DNA of 20,695 bases. It comes from Litorimonas sp964490745. Its GTDB lineage: Bacteria > Pseudomonadota > Alphaproteobacteria > Caulobacterales > Maricaulaceae. Shown here one piece after another: positions 14,430-20,695 of the stretch (position 1 is its first letter; every line of letters begins with the position of its first letter). Where the stretch lies: the NCBI GenBank assembly GCA_964490745.1, contig CAZBDT010000030.1:1-20695 (forward strand), given 5' to 3'. The notes under the pieces are model-generated. The model saw only the letters and a program-made list of their open reading frames with translations. It had not been told where the DNA came from and searched no databases. A program made the position numbers and the translations under genes.

Positions 14430-15161
14430 ATGAATCAATTTAATGCGAGCGTCGCGAGTGGCGCAACAACGGATATGGGGCTGAGGACCTTCCTCCTCGG
14501 AACCTACCGCTATATGGCTATGGCCATGGCTGTAACAGCAACCGTTGCTTTCTTCACAGGCCAAGCGGTTATGAATGGCGTGATCCCAGTGTCACTGATC
14601 TATAATCCGATTACGGCCATCGCCTCTATTGCAATCATTATGTTTGGGTTTGGCGCAGTCGGTCGTAAACTTCCATCTATGTCACAAGGCGGCGTGCTCG
14701 CATTCTTATTCGGCTTTGCTGCATTCATGGGCGTTCTCATGTCCGCTTATGCGACAGCTTTTTATGACCCGACAATTGTTGCGAAAATTTTCTTCATGAC
14801 GGTTGCAATGTTTGGTGCCTTGTCGCTCTTCGGATATACGACAAAGTTTAACCTCTCTGCGATTGTCAAATATGCCTTCGCAGCATTTTTGGGTTATGTC
14901 TTAATTGGTGTTATCGGCATGTTTGTCCCGGCCCTCAGCGTCTTTGCTGGCGGAACATTTGGCACAATCATTAACATTGTTGGTTTGGCCGCTATTGCCG
15001 TCATCACAGCATGGGAAACACAGCATCTCAAGCGTGTCTATTACGCCTATGCCAATGATGCGAGCATGCAAGGCAAGATGCAGGCTTTTGGTGCCGCGTC
15101 CCTGCTCTTGGCCTTCATCAACATGTTCCAAATCTTGATGAGCCTGTTTGGTCGCGAGTAG
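14430..15161 (+). CDS. Bax inhibitor-1 / YccA family membrane protein
   Basis: This 243-residue protein has seven predicted membrane helices, in the pattern of the BI-1 (UPF0005/TMBIM) family: FLLGTYRYMAMAMAVTATVA, then IASIAIIMFGFGAVG, GGVLAFLFGFAAFMGVLMS, IFFMTVAMFGALSLFGYTT, YAFAAFLGYVLIGVIGMF, GTIINIVGLAAIAVITAWET and a final LLLAFINMFQILMSLFG. The conserved acidic residues near the last helices (AWETQ and the N-terminal TD) are present. Bacterial members include proton-sensitive calcium leak channels (BsYetJ) and YccA, which modulates the FtsH protease; the role here cannot be told apart. It is monocistronic, with its own promoter, an AAAGGAGGT ribosome binding site (14418-14426) that is almost fully complementary to the 16S 3' end, and a terminator behind it. 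High expression is likely. Confidence 0.93.
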   Translation: MNQFNASVASGATTDMGLRTFLLGTYRYMAMAMAVTATVAFFTGQAVMNGVIPVSLIYNPITAIASIAIIMFGFGAVGRKLPSMSQGGVLAFLFGFAAFMGVLMSAYATAFYDPTIVAKIFFMTVAMFGALSLFGYTTKFNLSAIVKYAFAAFLGYVLIGVIGMFVPALSVFAGGTFGTIINIVGLAAIAVITAWETQHLKRVYYAYANDASMQGKMQAFGAASLLLAFINMFQILMSLFGRE

Positions 15162-15180
15162 ACGAAAAACAAAACTTAAC

Positions 15181-15210
15181 GAAAAGCCGTCCTTTGGGGC
15201 GGTTTTTTTT
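15181..15210 (+). terminator. Intrinsic terminator of the Bax-inhibitor-1 family gene
   Basis: A six-base-pair GC-rich stem, CCGTCC (15187-15192) and GGGCGG (15197-15202) with one G-T pair and a TTTG loop, is followed by eight T residues (15203-15210). It lies about 20 bases after the stop codon. An A-rich run upstream can extend the stem with the T tract. Confidence 0.88.
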
Positions 15211-15282
15211 ATGGCTGCAAGAAAGGGTCTCATTCTTGTCATGGTTAAGCCAAGATTAAGGGGCTTATCCTAAATCCCAACC

Positions 15283-17139
15283 ATGCGCATCTCTCGCAAA
15301 GCTTTGAAACAGACTTTGGTGACCGGAACGGCCTGTGCCTATCTCTGTGGCATGGTCGGTTTATCGGGTTTCGCCATCTCAGCCAAAAACCTACCTGACC
15401 CTAAGAAATTATGGGAAAATAACCGCCCCGTCTCCGTCAAAATTGTGGATCGGAACAAGCGGCATATCCTGATCAGGGGGGCTGCCGTCGAACAACCCGT
15501 CAAGATTGACGACCTCCCCTTTCATATTCCCATGACGTTTTTAGCGACTGAGGATGAACGCTTCCGCAATCATATCGGGATCGACCCGCGCGCTTTATTG
15601 CGGGCTATGTGGCAAAACATCCGCGCCGGGCGTTATGTGCAGGGCGGCTCGACTCTCACGCAACAGCTAACCAAAAACATCTTTCTCACGCCGGAAAAGA
15701 CCCTCTCCAGAAAAGCGCAAGAGATGATGCTGGCCGTCTGGATGGAGCGCGATTTCACAAAAGATGAATTGCTGGAAATGTATCTATCCCGCATTTACTT
15801 CGGCAGCGGAGCCTGGGGGCTGGAAAGTGCGAGCCAGCGCTATTTCAACAAGACCGCCGCAGAATTAAGCTTGGCCGAAGCCGCCATGCTGTCAGGATTA
15901 CTGCGCGCGCCGTCCAAGATTAATCCGGTCGCAAATTTCGACAGAGCGACAACGCGCCAGCACGTCATTTTGGACTCTATGGATAAACAAGGGCTTTTAG
16001 ACCTGAATATCGCAGCAGCGGCAAAAGCCGAGGCACTGACCATCCACAGCCCTAAAGAAACGGAAAGCGCGCAATATTTTGTCGATTGGATTTGGTCCGA
16101 TCTGGAAGATCGTATTGGCGTCCCAACTCAGGATATCATCGTCCAAACGACATTGGAGATTCATGCACAAACAGCTGCGCAAACCGCCCTATCGTCACAT
16201 CTCGACCCGGACCGCGGGGCCAATCAAGGTGCGATTATTAGCTTGGACGGCACGGGCGGTGTCCGTGCGCTGGTCGGGGGTGTTGATTACGGCGAAAGCC
16301 AATTTAACCGCGCCACCCAAGCCATTCGTCAACCCGGTTCTGCTTTTAAACCTTTCGTCTATCTGACGGCTCTGCGCGCCGGCAAATCTCCTTGGGATAC
16401 AGCCATTGATGCGCCGATTACGATAGAAGATTGGACGCCGGAAAATTTCACCGAAGAGAATTTAGGCGTTGTCACATTACATAAGGCCCTGACAAAATCC
16501 CTCAATACCGTCGCTGTCGCGCTGGGCGAAGAGGTTGGACGGGATAGCGTCATAGCGACAGCAGAACAATTTGGCCTGACAGACCTTAAACCTTATCGCA
16601 GTCTCGCGCTTGGGGCCCAAGGACAAACGCCACTCGCCATCGCCGAGAGCTATCTGCCCTTTGCAAATTGGGGTATGCAGAGATCGACCTATGGCATTCT
16701 GTCCATAACAACAAAAGACGGCACGCCGCTTTACGACCGAGCAGCCTCGAAAGGTGCTGTGATTATGGAGACGCAAGAGCTGGCCGATATGAATTATATG
16801 CTAAGTCAAGTCGTCGAAAATGGCACGGGACGACGGGCCCGTATTGATGGACATAGAATTGCCGGTAAAACCGGGACGACGAATGATTTTCGCGATGCGT
16901 GGTTTGTAGGCTATGCGCCGGACCGCGTCACAGCGGTTTGGGTCGGAGATGATGACAATACACCCATGGAGAGCGTCACGGGCGGCTCAATTCCCGCGAT
17001 GATTTTTAAGGACGTCATGTCCGCTCAGTTGACAGAGACAGAAGAGACACGCCTCCACGTCTCAACCGAACCGGACTGGGCGCGCAAAGATGCGCAACTC
17101 CGCAACATGTTAAACCGCATTGGCGATACACTTCCGTAA
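15283..17139 (+). CDS. Class A penicillin-binding protein (PBP1A-like, bifunctional)
   Basis: This 618-residue bifunctional peptidoglycan synthase is anchored by one N-terminal helix (about 10-33). The GT51 glycosyltransferase domain (about 70-240) has ATEDERFRNHIGID (88-101, catalytic Glu90), GGSTLTQQLTKN (121-132) and the SRKAQEMMLAVWMERDFTKD block. The transpeptidase domain (about 300-590) has the acyl-serine motif SAFK (Ser353, Lys356), SLN (406-408) and KTGTT (529-533). It polymerises lipid II and cross-links stem peptides in the periplasm. It is compact compared with typical 700-850-residue PBP1A, lacking an OB-like insert or long C-terminal tail, so it may be a secondary class A enzyme. 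It starts 73 bases after the terminator, with only a weak ribosome binding site; a TTGTCA upstream has no matching -10. Confidence 0.94.
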   Translation: MRISRKALKQTLVTGTACAYLCGMVGLSGFAISAKNLPDPKKLWENNRPVSVKIVDRNKRHILIRGAAVEQPVKIDDLPFHIPMTFLATEDERFRNHIGIDPRALLRAMWQNIRAGRYVQGGSTLTQQLTKNIFLTPEKTLSRKAQEMMLAVWMERDFTKDELLEMYLSRIYFGSGAWGLESASQRYFNKTAAELSLAEAAMLSGLLRAPSKINPVANFDRATTRQHVILDSMDKQGLLDLNIAAAAKAEALTIHSPKETESAQYFVDWIWSDLEDRIGVPTQDIIVQTTLEIHAQTAAQTALSSHLDPDRGANQGAIISLDGTGGVRALVGGVDYGESQFNRATQAIRQPGSAFKPFVYLTALRAGKSPWDTAIDAPITIEDWTPENFTEENLGVVTLHKALTKSLNTVAVALGEEVGRDSVIATAEQFGLTDLKPYRSLALGAQGQTPLAIAESYLPFANWGMQRSTYGILSITTKDGTPLYDRAASKGAVIMETQELADMNYMLSQVVENGTGRRARIDGHRIAGKTGTTNDFRDAWFVGYAPDRVTAVWVGDDDNTPMESVTGGSIPAMIFKDVMSAQLTETEETRLHVSTEPDWARKDAQLRNMLNRIGDTLP

Positions 17140-17209
17140 AGCCATAAATTCAGCGTAAACGCTCCAAAATTCAGAGAATATTAACCCTACTCTCCGCGTG
17201 GGCGCACCA

Positions 17210-17249
17210 TTTTCTGACAAAAATCCGCGTTCAAATTACGTTCAGAAAA
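17210..17249. repeat. Inverted repeat TTTTCTGA / TCAGAAAA
   Basis: TTTTCTGA (17210-17217) and its exact complement TCAGAAAA (17242-17249) flank 24 bases. It is in the convergent intergenic region after the penicillin-binding protein. Function unknown; it could be part of a transcript fold. Confidence 0.35.
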
Positions 17250-17321
17250 CCTGCTGTAATGCCTTACTCATCGACCTAATTATTAGGGATGACAGAAACA
17301 AAGGTATAGGCCTTGTTTCGA

Positions 17322-17387
17322 TTGTGGGAGTAACACTCAGGTTAAGTTTGTGGGAACGACCTGTCTACTGCCCTTCATATTGTGGGA
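17322..17387 (+). repeat. Three TTGTGGGA direct repeats
   Basis: The octamer TTGTGGGA occurs at 17322-17329, 17348-17355 and 17380-17387, spaced 26 and 32 bases apart, within a 274-base region between convergent genes. The third copy forms most of the loop of the adjacent hairpin. Repeated octamers of this kind suggest either a protein-binding array or a structured RNA. Confidence 0.45.
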
Positions 17388-17399
17388 TATGGAGGGCAG
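17368..17399. other. Long hairpin between convergent genes, possible bidirectional terminator
   Basis: CTGCCCTTCATAT (17368-17380) pairs with ATATGGAGGGCAG (17387-17399) over 13 base pairs with one G-T pair, enclosing a six-base loop. It lies 14 bases beyond the stop of the minus-strand metallopeptidase gene and 229 bases after the penicillin-binding protein stop. Neither side has a strong T tract (only AATTTTT 12-18 bases downstream on the plus strand). It may be a weak bidirectional terminator or the stem of a small RNA. Confidence 0.5.
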
Positions 17400-17413
17400 A
17401 TTAGCCCAATTTT

Positions 17414-18145
17414 TCAAAATTCAGCACCAACCGCATGTAGGATCGGACCATTCTTGCTGAGCCAGCGCTTCGCGCTTTTCACATCATCGAAAATACGATC
17501 ACATACCGCCCAAAAAGCGGGGCTGTGATTAGCTTCAATCATATGCGCGCATTCATGTGCCGCAACATATTCGAGAATTTCGGGCGGGGCGCAGATCAAA
17601 CGCCAACTGTAAGAAATATGCCCTTCCCCGTTCCGTGTAATGCAACTGCCCCACCGGCTTTCCGTATCGCGCACCGATATTTTCCCCACACGTTTATCCA
17701 GCTCAGCCGCGTAGTGATGACTGGCCGCTTCCAACTCAGCACGCGCTTCCCGAATGAGAAAGCGCCGAACCCGTCCGGGGAAACTTTCAAGGTCTGGACT
17801 CGGTACAATGATTTGACGCCCAACCCGGTCCACACGCGCCCGCCCGCGACCCGGTGGATTCACCAATCTAAAATATTGCCCTTGGAACAAAATTTCTTTT
17901 CCCGGAATGAAAGGCTGTGGCGGCGGTAGCGCTTCCAACTGAACATCAATCCAATCGCGTTGTTGCTGGGCAAACTCGCGGGCCTTCGGAAAAGCTTTCA
18001 GTCCCGGAACGACGACATGGACTTCACGCGATCCCGGCTTCACCTTCAGCGAGATACGTTTAGCGCGTTGCGACAAGACATAAAGCACGCGCGGGTCGGC
18101 CCCGTCGCGAAATGGGAAATCGGCCTTGCTAGGGCGCGCGGGCAT
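17414..18145 (-). CDS. YgjP-like M48-type metallopeptidase (DUF45)
   Basis: This 243-residue protein has the zinc-protease motif HECAH (197-201) followed by a third ligand His207 in ANHSPAFW. Upstream RWGSC (164-168) is the signature of YgjP/WLM-related proteins. The N-terminal half carries SQRAKRISLKVKPGSREVHVVVPG, the family's DNA- or substrate-binding-like strand region. No signal peptide is seen, so it should be cytoplasmic. In bacteria these proteins are often encoded beside type I restriction genes or in housekeeping loci, and their substrates are largely unknown. The frame is open to 18457, but this is antisense coding of the lipoprotein gene. The ATG at 18143-18145 has an AGAGGA ribosome binding site and is preferred. 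It diverges from the lipoprotein with only 40 bases between starts. Confidence 0.9.
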   Translation of the reverse strand: MPARPSKADFPFRDGADPRVLYVLSQRAKRISLKVKPGSREVHVVVPGLKAFPKAREFAQQQRDWIDVQLEALPPPQPFIPGKEILFQGQYFRLVNPPGRGRARVDRVGRQIIVPSPDLESFPGRVRRFLIREARAELEAASHHYAAELDKRVGKISVRDTESRWGSCITRNGEGHISYSWRLICAPPEILEYVAAHECAHMIEANHSPAFWAVCDRIFDDVKSAKRWLSKNGPILHAVGAEF

Positions 18146-18185
18146 GTTATCCTCTTTGCCTAATAAAGTGTTAAGGAAATCGACC

Positions 18186-19799
18186 ATGTCGTTAAAATTA
18201 CAATCCTTGTTAAAAATCTCCGTCGCCGGAGCTGTCCTCTTAACTTTGGGGGCATGTAAGCCCGCAGACAAGGGCCAAGGTGCATTGAAATCCGAAACAG
18301 TCGCAGCGCTGAACCTGTCCAAGACCGAGGCCACCGTCTTTGCCAAATATTTCGCCGTGGGAGATTGCACGGTTGATGAGATGGAAGCTTTAGGCGCGCT
18401 TGCGGGGATGGGACTCGGCGAGGATGGGGCAAATGAATTGAGCTTCGCGTCGCGCAATTTCAGTGATGGCCGCGTGATCTATGAGGATATTCAGATCAAA
18501 GAGAACGGCGCCGACTCCCCCAGCTTTAAAGCGGAAACAGCCACATTCCACTGCCCGTCTATGGGCGAAGAGGCCCCGACTTTTGCGCGGCTGGATTTGA
18601 ATGATGTACATTTACGAAATGACGATGTTAATTTCACATTTGGCACACTGAATATTGCCGAACCCACGGCTGACGCAGCGTCAGCCATTGTGTCCGGGAT
18701 GTTGGATCCCGACGCGAACACAGCCGGAGATATTGGGTTTGAAGCCGTTTCACTGACGGATATGACCCTGAAAGCCGATGAAATTTACGGAGCGATAAAA
18801 ACCCTGTCATGGGGGGAGGCCCGCAATGAGACAGGTATCGGAACAGCCGATTTAACGGTTGAAAATCTGGAACTGACAGTGCCGGGACGAGACGGCGTTC
18901 AAGATATGACCGTTGATTTCAAAGGCATGAGCGCTCGCAATCTTAATATTGGCGGACAGCTTCAGACCGAACAGGTTATGTCGGCGAATGGCTTAGTGGG
19001 CAGTGTGTTCAGCAATATTAATGCAGCGCAGAAGCCTTATGATTCCCTTCTTGTTGAGGCGCTAAAAATTGATGCGGATGGCTTTGCGTTGAATTTCAGC
19101 GGCATTGAAGGCGAAACAACTGAAAACGGCCCCGTCATCACGACACGTCAAACTCTGAAACCCACAGTCTTGTCGTTGAAACCCGCTTTGGGAAACATGC
19201 CCCAATTTAAGCAAAATTATGAAATTCTAAAATCACTGGGATTTGAAACAATCGAAATGTCGGGCAGCTCTGTGACACAGCTAAATAGCGCAGAAGACAC
19301 GATGTCCGTCTCCGACGGTCTGCTCACCGTGAAAGACGGCTTTGTTTTAAATTATGAATACGGCGTAGAGGGTTTGGCCGAAATGACCGCGAAACTGCAG
19401 GAACAACCCCAATCAAGCGCGGGTATGATGGCGCAAATCGCGGATTTTGACGCGCTTAAACTCCGAAACTTAAGACTGACCCTCGAAGACAAGTCCATTG
19501 TCGAGCGGGGCCTGAAACTCGCCTCAGAAATGACAGGGCAGAGCGAGAAAAACATCAAACGCTCGCTCGGCATGGCCGTTTTTGCGGCAGCTATGGCGGC
19601 GGAAAATGAAGTGCAGGCGGAAGTCTACTCTGAGACAACAGAAGCCTTTGCCGAATTTATCAAAAATGGCGGGACCTTCACGATTGAGGCTAACCCACCA
19701 GAGCCTTTCTCCCTCGCCCCACTGATTACCGGACAAGGCGCAGACATAGACCCGGCAACACTTGGATTTTCCGCCAGCCAAGCCGGCGGCGCTGAATGA
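18186..19799 (+). CDS. Large lipoprotein of unknown function
   Basis: This 537-residue protein starts at ATG 18186 with AAGGA eight bases upstream. The start 60 bases earlier would overlap the divergent metallopeptidase and bury the signal. A lipoprotein signal (MSLKLQSLLKISVAGAVLLT, then LGAC with lipidated Cys24) shows it is anchored in a membrane facing the periplasm. I do not recognise a family. The body is acidic and strand-rich, with recurring segments that alternate hydrophobic and polar residues and contain Asn/Asp-Leu pairs: DLNDVHLRNDDVNFTFGTLN, VSLTDMTLKADEIYG, MSARNLNIGGQLQTE and LKIDADGFALNFSGIEG. This suggests a repetitive beta structure, perhaps AsmA- or LptC-like, although no motif proves it. 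The C-terminal 150 residues are more helical (MMAQIADFDALKLRNLRLTL, KRSLGMAVFAAAMAAE). Its stop overlaps the TMEM175-like gene (ATGA), implying coupled translation and a shared task at the envelope. Confidence 0.75.
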   Translation: MSLKLQSLLKISVAGAVLLTLGACKPADKGQGALKSETVAALNLSKTEATVFAKYFAVGDCTVDEMEALGALAGMGLGEDGANELSFASRNFSDGRVIYEDIQIKENGADSPSFKAETATFHCPSMGEEAPTFARLDLNDVHLRNDDVNFTFGTLNIAEPTADAASAIVSGMLDPDANTAGDIGFEAVSLTDMTLKADEIYGAIKTLSWGEARNETGIGTADLTVENLELTVPGRDGVQDMTVDFKGMSARNLNIGGQLQTEQVMSANGLVGSVFSNINAAQKPYDSLLVEALKIDADGFALNFSGIEGETTENGPVITTRQTLKPTVLSLKPALGNMPQFKQNYEILKSLGFETIEMSGSSVTQLNSAEDTMSVSDGLLTVKDGFVLNYEYGVEGLAEMTAKLQEQPQSSAGMMAQIADFDALKLRNLRLTLEDKSIVERGLKLASEMTGQSEKNIKRSLGMAVFAAAMAAENEVQAEVYSETTEAFAEFIKNGGTFTIEANPPEPFSLAPLITGQGADIDPATLGFSASQAGGAE

Positions 19800-20521
19800 T
19801 ACGGGACGCGATATCTGAGTTTAAGGGCCTGGATCACGATCCACATTTCCGTTGGCGCGGACAAAATGTGACCCGAATTGAGAACCTGTCAGATATCGCA
19901 TTTGCCATTGCGCTGGGCATGATCATTTCTGCAATTGATGCCCCGCGTAATTTTAGTCAATTAAAAGAGTTTCTGTTTTTCTTGGTTCCCACGGCAGCCG
20001 CTTTCGCTGTTATGCTGCAAATTTGGACAACCCATTTCACATTCTTCCGTCGATATGGCGTCGCCAATAAAAAGATCGTTCTCCTGAATGCGGCGCTTAT
20101 CTTTTTCGTGCTCTATCTCGCCTATCCGCTGCGCTTTACCTTTGGGTCTCTTTATATGTGGGTCGTTGGTCTAAGTACCGGGGATTATAGCCGGGCTATT
20201 GAGATGGAAATGACGACCCAGACAGGCGCGTTGACCATTTGTTTCTTTGTCGTGGCTTATGCCTGCTGTCTCGCCCTGCTTGGCTTAATGTATGGGCACG
20301 TCATCAAAAAAAGAGAGATTTTAGACTTAAACGAGACTGAAATGGCGACCACGCAAACAACACGAGCTGGACTTTGGTGGTCGGTCATTGTTGCGCTCCT
20401 CGTCGTCCCTGTTGCGCTTTACACATTTGCGGGTCCAATGGCGGCATTTCTTCTGTTCTTTCAATCTCCGGGATACTATTTGGCGGCGAAATATTACTTT
20501 AGGTCAATTGAGACAGATTGA
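19796..20521 (+). CDS. TMEM175-like (DUF1211) membrane protein, possible potassium channel
   Basis: This 241-residue membrane protein has a polar N-terminus followed by TRIENLSDIAFAIALGMIIS (about 25-44), a variant of the TMEM175 TM1 signature RxxxFSDxxxAI, with Leu in place of Phe. Five further helices are visible (FFLVPTAAAFAVMLQIW, IVLLNAALIFFVLYLAYPL, ALTICFFVVAYACCLALLGL, SVIVALLVVPVALYTFA, AAFLLFFQSPGYYLAAKYYF), giving one six-helix unit, as in bacterial TMEM175 channels that assemble as tetramers. Known bacterial members conduct K+ with modest selectivity. The Phe-to-Leu change affects the pore-lining TM1 region, so conduction properties may differ. Its ATG overlaps the lipoprotein stop by four bases. 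The name is an inference from one motif and topology. Confidence 0.7.
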   Translation: MIRDAISEFKGLDHDPHFRWRGQNVTRIENLSDIAFAIALGMIISAIDAPRNFSQLKEFLFFLVPTAAAFAVMLQIWTTHFTFFRRYGVANKKIVLLNAALIFFVLYLAYPLRFTFGSLYMWVVGLSTGDYSRAIEMEMTTQTGALTICFFVVAYACCLALLGLMYGHVIKKREILDLNETEMATTQTTRAGLWWSVIVALLVVPVALYTFAGPMAAFLLFFQSPGYYLAAKYYFRSIETD

Positions 20522-20633
20522 TCATGCGAAAATCTTTAAAGGCCCCACACATCTGACACGCTATGTCGCCTTGAAAACGCGCGGCGCAACCCGCATATGA
20601 GCTGCAAGAAACATTCAACCTTCGGAGCATCAC

Positions 20634-20695
20634 ATGAAAGTTCTGGTCCCGGTCAAGCGCGTGCTTGACTATAACGTCAAGGCGCGGGTCAAATC
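20634..20695 (+). CDS. etfB: Electron transfer flavoprotein beta subunit, N-terminus (partial)
   Basis: ATG 20634 opens MKVLVPVKRVLDYNVKARVK, the standard start of EtfB; the gene runs off the right edge. EtfB binds AMP and, with the FAD-bearing EtfA, passes electrons from acyl-CoA dehydrogenases to ETF-ubiquinone oxidoreductase. A GGAG (20623-20626) seven bases upstream serves as ribosome binding site. The 112 bases between the TMEM175-like gene and this start hold no other supported feature. Confidence 0.93.
   Translation, partial: MKVLVPVKRVLDYNVKARVK

Noticed and set aside
18146..18457. N-terminal extension of the metallopeptidase by 104 codons
   Set aside because: It is antisense to the lipoprotein gene and its signal peptide, and is Ser/Pro/Ala-rich as expected for shadow sequence; ATG 18145 has a good ribosome binding site.
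1..20695. CRISPR arrays, insertion sequences, prophage or toxin-antitoxin genes
   Set aside because: No regularly spaced repeats, transposase, integrase or phage structural motifs were found, and the tRNA-Leu has no duplicated 3' end that would indicate an attachment site.

Overview
The window reads as chromosomal DNA of a marine-type alphaproteobacterium, perhaps of the Caulobacterales/Maricaulales kind. This is inferred from gene types (FabI style, EtfB, OxyR-like LysR, NodT-type outer-membrane factor, YgjP-like protease), a balanced-looking base composition, and the sodium-linked transport and alginate-lyase genes; no rRNA or other phylogenetic marker is present. Most of the window is intact, densely packed genes. 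I found no CRISPR array, insertion sequence, integrase or phage gene.

Left edge (1-295): two pieces of enoyl-ACP reductase FabI point away from each other and meet at about 131-140. An N-terminal piece lies on the minus strand and the C-terminal end lies on the plus strand. An intact gene cannot look like this, so it is either an inversion breakpoint or, more likely, a chimeric contig end.

302-2377 (minus): a secreted PL7 alginate lyase, preceded by an OxyR-like LysR regulator that has lost both redox cysteines. Next to the regulator start is a phased series of OxyR-type ATAG/CTAT boxes. A small basic ORF (2476-2658) lies on the other side.

2877-7553 (plus): a tight four-gene run comprising the Na+/H+ antiporter NhaA, an APC permease carrying an EIIA-like region and a TrkA-C domain, an SbtA-family Na+/bicarbonate symporter, and an SbtB-like PII protein. 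Together they suggest a sodium-coupled bicarbonate uptake module with sodium recycling and two separate regulatory inputs. This is unusual beside a polysaccharide-degrading gene and is the most interesting functional unit here.

7589-12390 (minus): a complete tripartite ABC exporter, in transcription order lipoprotein adaptor (MacA-like), ATPase, permease (MacB-like) and outer-membrane factor lipoprotein, with touching or overlapping reading frames. A tRNA-Leu(CAG) follows at 12564-12650 (minus), then ThpR and a Tas-type aldo-keto reductase (minus).

14430-17139 (plus): a Bax-inhibitor-1 family membrane protein with a promoter, a near-perfect ribosome binding site and an intrinsic terminator, then a class A penicillin-binding protein. 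A convergent intergenic region with a long hairpin and three TTGTGGGA repeats separates it from a YgjP-like metallopeptidase (minus). Divergent from that protease are an unrecognised 537-residue lipoprotein and a TMEM175-like channel protein that overlap by four bases. The window ends in the first codons of etfB.
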